From Deltaproteobacteria bacterium (lineage in GTDB: Bacteria; Myxococcota; Myxococcia; Myxococcales; 40CM-4-68-19): a stretch of 16,814 bases of DNA. Shown piece by piece: positions 13,888-16,814 of this stretch (within the stretch, counting starts at the first letter, position 1; the number at the start of each line of letters is the position of its first letter). The notes beneath the pieces are model-generated. The model was not told the origin of the DNA. It saw only the letters and a program-made list of their open reading frames with translations, and did not search any database. Location of the stretch: assembly GCA_005879505.1 (NCBI GenBank), contig VBKQ01000355.1, forward strand, positions 1-16,814. Reading direction: 5' to 3'. The position numbers were made by a program, and so were the translations under genes.

Positions 13888-16814
13888 ATGTCGGACGCGA
13901 AGTCGCAGCAGCAAGGCCGCGAGCGGATCGCGCGGGTGTTCCGCTATTTGAAGGCGCTGAACGAGCACCGCAATCCGGCGAAGCGGGATCTGTCGGAGCA
14001 GCCTTGGACGCTCTGGTTCCGGCAGCTGCCCGACCACCCCGGGATCCAGCGGCGGTTTTCCAACGGCCAGGAGGAAACCGATTTCGTGCTCAAGGTGGGC
14101 CGGCCCACCTTCAGCCAGGCGCCGCAGCCGCCGCTGCCGATCGCCGATTGGCTGGAGGGCGACTGGGAAGATCCGGAGGCGGAAGTCACCGTTTCCGAAA
14201 CGAAAGCGAACGGCTCAGAGCCTCTGCGCTTCGACGCGGAGCCTCGACGCGTCGAAGCCTACGAGCGCTGGAAGACCCAGCAGCAGAACTGGGCCGCCAT
14301 CGAGCGCCCCGCGCGCGCGACGATGAAGGTCTTCGAGCAGCTGTATGAGCTCTACGGCCGCATCGAGCGCGAGGCGGAGCACATCGAGCTCGTGCTCGGC
14401 GACGGCATCCTCAGCTGGAAGCGGCTCGACGGCAGCATCTACCATCCCATCCTGCTGCAGCGGATCCAGCTCGCCTTCGATCCGAGCGTGCCCGAGTTCA
14501 CCCTGATCGAGACCGGGAAGGAAGTGGAGCTGTACTCGGCCCTCTTCCGCTCCATGCCGGACATCGAACCGAAAGTGCTGGCGCGCTGCCGCGAGGAACT
14601 TGATCGCGTCGGGTTCCATCCGATGGGCGGGACCGACACGCTCGAATTCCTCCGCCGCTTCGTGGTGCAGCTTTCGCCGCGCGGGCAGTTCGCCGAAGGC
14701 CCTCCGCAGAAGGAGTCCGAGGACCCGGAGATCGGCCGCGCGCCCGTGCTCTTCCTCCGTACGCGGACCCTGGGCTTCGCCACCGCCCTCGAGGGAACGC
14801 TCGAGGATCTCGCTGTCCGCCAGGATCTGCCGCTGGCGCTCCTCAAGATCGTCGGTCTCGATCCCCCGCCCGAAGAGAACGAGAAGGCCGAGACCTTCGA
14901 GCCGGGAGACGAACCGGAGGAAGTGCTGCTCAGCAAGCCCGCCAACCCCGAGCAGATCCGGATCGCGGTGCGCCTGGAGCGCGAGGGATGCGTCCTCGTC
15001 CAGGGGCCGCCGGGCACGGGAAAGACGCACACCATCGCCAACCTGATCGGTCACCTGCTCGCCCAGGGGCAGAGCGTCCTCGTCACCAGCCACACCACCA
15101 AGGCGCTTCGCGTCTTGCGCGATCACGTGGTGGAGAAGCTGCGGCCGCTGACCGTGAGCGTGCTGGAAAGCGACATCGAGAGCCGCAATCAGCTCGAGGG
15201 CTCGGTGTCCACGATCATCGAGCGCCTCACCACCGGCAACCCGAAGAAGCTCGAAGCGGAGGCGGAGCAGCTCGCCGCGCAGCGCACGGAGCTCCTCGCC
15301 CAATTGCGCAAGCACCGGCAGGATCTGTTCGAAGCCCGCGCCGACGAGTATCGGGACGTCGTCTTCCTCAAGACGAAGCTCGCTCCCATCGAGGCCGCCC
15401 GCAAGGTCGCCGCCGAGGCGCAGTCACACGCCTGGATTCCCGGCTCCATCAAACCGGGCGCGCCGCTGCCATTGTCGGCGGCGGAGATCGACGAGCTCTA
15501 CGCGAGCACCGAGGGGCTGAGCGTCCAGGACGAGTCGGAGCTGGCCAGGCTTGTTCCCGAGCTGAAGGCGCTGGTGTCGCCGGATGAGTTCGAGAAGATC
15601 GCCGAGGAGCACGCCCGGCTGTCGAAGGAAAGCAGGAATTACCGCCCGGAGCTGTGGAAGGCGCCTCTGGACGCCCCGATCTCCGCGGCGCTGGACAAGC
15701 TCCTGGCGAAGGCGGTGAAGGCGGTCGAAGCGCTCGATCGGGAACGCCGCTGGAAGATCGCCGCCGTGGCCGCCGGCAACGAAGGAGGGACCGCGCGCGT
15801 CGAGTGGGATGAGCTGGTGAAGATGCTCGACGAGCTGATCGAGCAGACGGCCGACGCGAAGGAAAGCGAGCTCCGCCACGCTCCCGTGCTCTCCGGGAAG
15901 ATCCCGCTCGAGGAGCAGCGCCAGATCACCGAGGAAATTCTCGCCTACTTCAAGAAGAACAAGAGCCTCGGCAAGCTCGCCCTGCTGACACACGGCGCCT
16001 GGAAGCGCTTCATCGGGGAGACCCGGGTCGCCTCGGGCGAGCCGAAGAGCGCCACTCACTTCCAGGCCCTGCGCGCGCACATCCTGCTGGCGATCATGCG
16101 GCGCGATCTCGGAGGAAGGTGGGACCGTCAGATGGTCCCGCAGGGCGCGCCCGCCTGGGCCGGGCTCTCGGAAAAGCCGCTGGAAGATATTTCCCACTTC
16201 GCGAAGGAGATCCGCCGCTGCCTCTGCTGGCACGCGGAGGAATGGCAGCCGGTCGAGAACGAGCTGAAAGAGCGGGGATTCCTCTGGCGCGAGTTTTTCG
16301 GCGAGCAGCGGGGCGACGCCGCGGCGCTGTTGCACCGGCTCAAGGACTTGGTCAGCGTCCAGCTGCCTCAAGCATTCCAGGCGCGCAAGGACATGGCGCG
16401 CTTCGGCGAGGTGGACGCGCGCTTTCGGGATTTGCGCTCGGCGCTGACGGTCCCGAAGGACGCAACGCCGGCCCCGGTGCTCGCGAAACTGGCGCGCGCC
16501 GCCGAGCGGCTCTCGCCGTCGGACTACCGCGACGCGTACCAACGGATGGTCCAGCTCGAGGGCCAGAGGAAGACCGCCGCGTCGCGGCGCGAGCTTCTGG
16601 CCGCCTTGCAGTCGTTCGCGCCGGACTGGGCGCAAGCGATCCACGAACGCCGCGCGCCGCACGACAAGCCAACTCCGCCGGGCGACGCTCAGGCGGCATG
16701 GCTCTGGCGGCAGCTGCACGACGAGCTCGAGCGCAGAGGAAAGGCCTCGCTCCCGGCGCTGCAGAAGGAGATCGACCGGCTCGGGCCAGAGCTGAGAAGG
16801 GTCACGGCCGAGTT
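13888..16814 (+). CDS. large superfamily-1 helicase/ATPase (3' partial)
   Basis: At least 975 residues are encoded and the frame is still open at the window edge. The ATG has GAGGGG 2 bases upstream. Residues 1-340 are an N-terminal region with no named domain I can assign (opening ARVFRYLKALNEHRNP, then WTLWFRQLPDHPGI). From about 350 comes a DNA2/NAM7-like (AAA_11) helicase core: Q-motif-like NPEQIRIAVRL with Gln356, Walker A GPPGTGKT at 373-380, and motif Ia VTSHTTKAL at 399-407. A long Glu/Lys/Ala-rich, partly coiled-coil insert (about 430-950) separates motif Ia from the motifs still to come; Walker B (DEA-type) is not in the window. Members are often 1,300-2,000 residues and may end in a nuclease domain. 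It likely unwinds or translocates on nucleic acid. It is divergent from the kinase/phosphatase/vWA operon, suggesting a shared system. Confidence 0.85.
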   Translation, partial: MSDAKSQQQGRERIARVFRYLKALNEHRNPAKRDLSEQPWTLWFRQLPDHPGIQRRFSNGQEETDFVLKVGRPTFSQAPQPPLPIADWLEGDWEDPEAEVTVSETKANGSEPLRFDAEPRRVEAYERWKTQQQNWAAIERPARATMKVFEQLYELYGRIEREAEHIELVLGDGILSWKRLDGSIYHPILLQRIQLAFDPSVPEFTLIETGKEVELYSALFRSMPDIEPKVLARCREELDRVGFHPMGGTDTLEFLRRFVVQLSPRGQFAEGPPQKESEDPEIGRAPVLFLRTRTLGFATALEGTLEDLAVRQDLPLALLKIVGLDPPPEENEKAETFEPGDEPEEVLLSKPANPEQIRIAVRLEREGCVLVQGPPGTGKTHTIANLIGHLLAQGQSVLVTSHTTKALRVLRDHVVEKLRPLTVSVLESDIESRNQLEGSVSTIIERLTTGNPKKLEAEAEQLAAQRTELLAQLRKHRQDLFEARADEYRDVVFLKTKLAPIEAARKVAAEAQSHAWIPGSIKPGAPLPLSAAEIDELYASTEGLSVQDESELARLVPELKALVSPDEFEKIAEEHARLSKESRNYRPELWKAPLDAPISAALDKLLAKAVKAVEALDRERRWKIAAVAAGNEGGTARVEWDELVKMLDELIEQTADAKESELRHAPVLSGKIPLEEQRQITEEILAYFKKNKSLGKLALLTHGAWKRFIGETRVASGEPKSATHFQALRAHILLAIMRRDLGGRWDRQMVPQGAPAWAGLSEKPLEDISHFAKEIRRCLCWHAEEWQPVENELKERGFLWREFFGEQRGDAAALLHRLKDLVSVQLPQAFQARKDMARFGEVDARFRDLRSALTVPKDATPAPVLAKLARAAERLSPSDYRDAYQRMVQLEGQRKTAASRRELLAALQSFAPDWAQAIHERRAPHDKPTPPGDAQAAWLWRQLHDELERRGKASLPALQKEIDRLGPELRRVTAE

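Noticed and set aside
14215..15315. Minus-strand open frame of 366 codons inside the helicase gene, plus a second at 15424-16719
   Set aside because: His/Leu/Arg-rich antisense shadows; the plus frame is open for 975 codons and carries Walker A and motif Ia.

Overview
The window is about two-thirds G+C, densely packed and bacterial. Asp/Ala-rich linkers after a lipobox, a TPR protein with a lineage-specific tail, small lipoproteins, an HtrA/DUF1844 pair and many WD40/kinase-type signalling parts point to a deltaproteobacterium, most likely Myxococcota. That assignment rests on style and is an inference; no rRNA or other strong phylogenetic marker is present.

Left part (1-7792), housekeeping and envelope genes. 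The 3' end of an HtrA-type serine protease with two PDZ domains is followed 4 bp later by a small DUF1844 protein. A minus-strand pair, a TPR protein and a predicted lipoprotein, converges on them. The TPR gene shares a 144-bp divergent intergenic region with a complete clpB. Downstream of clpB lie a convergent short-chain dehydrogenase and a plus-strand DUF3568-type lipoprotein.

Middle (7822-9440), regulatory zone. A WYL-domain transcription regulator on the minus strand starts right beside two tandem GATCC-N5-GGATC palindromes, which look like an autoregulatory operator. Divergent from it is a 72-residue membrane protein with a near-perfect Shine-Dalgarno sequence. The convergent gap after that gene carries five copies of a palindrome related to GTTCAACCGGTTGAAC, spaced 32-34 bp centre to centre.

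Right part (9441-16814), a putative signalling/DNA-processing island. A tightly coupled minus-strand operon, in transcription order, encodes a zinc-ribbon/TM/SH3-like protein, a TerY-like von Willebrand A protein with an intact MIDAS, a PP2C-type phosphatase, and an atypical protein kinase fused to a membrane segment and a seven-repeat WD40-like propeller. The genes overlap or lie 2 bp apart. Divergently, across 212 bp, lies a very large superfamily-1 helicase that runs off the window. The vWA + PP2C + kinase set matches the TerY-P triads known from comparative genomics. With the helicase, and with a WYL regulator nearby as in BREX/CBASS-type loci, it is a good candidate for a phosphorylation-controlled stress or anti-phage system. 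This is the most interesting part of the window.
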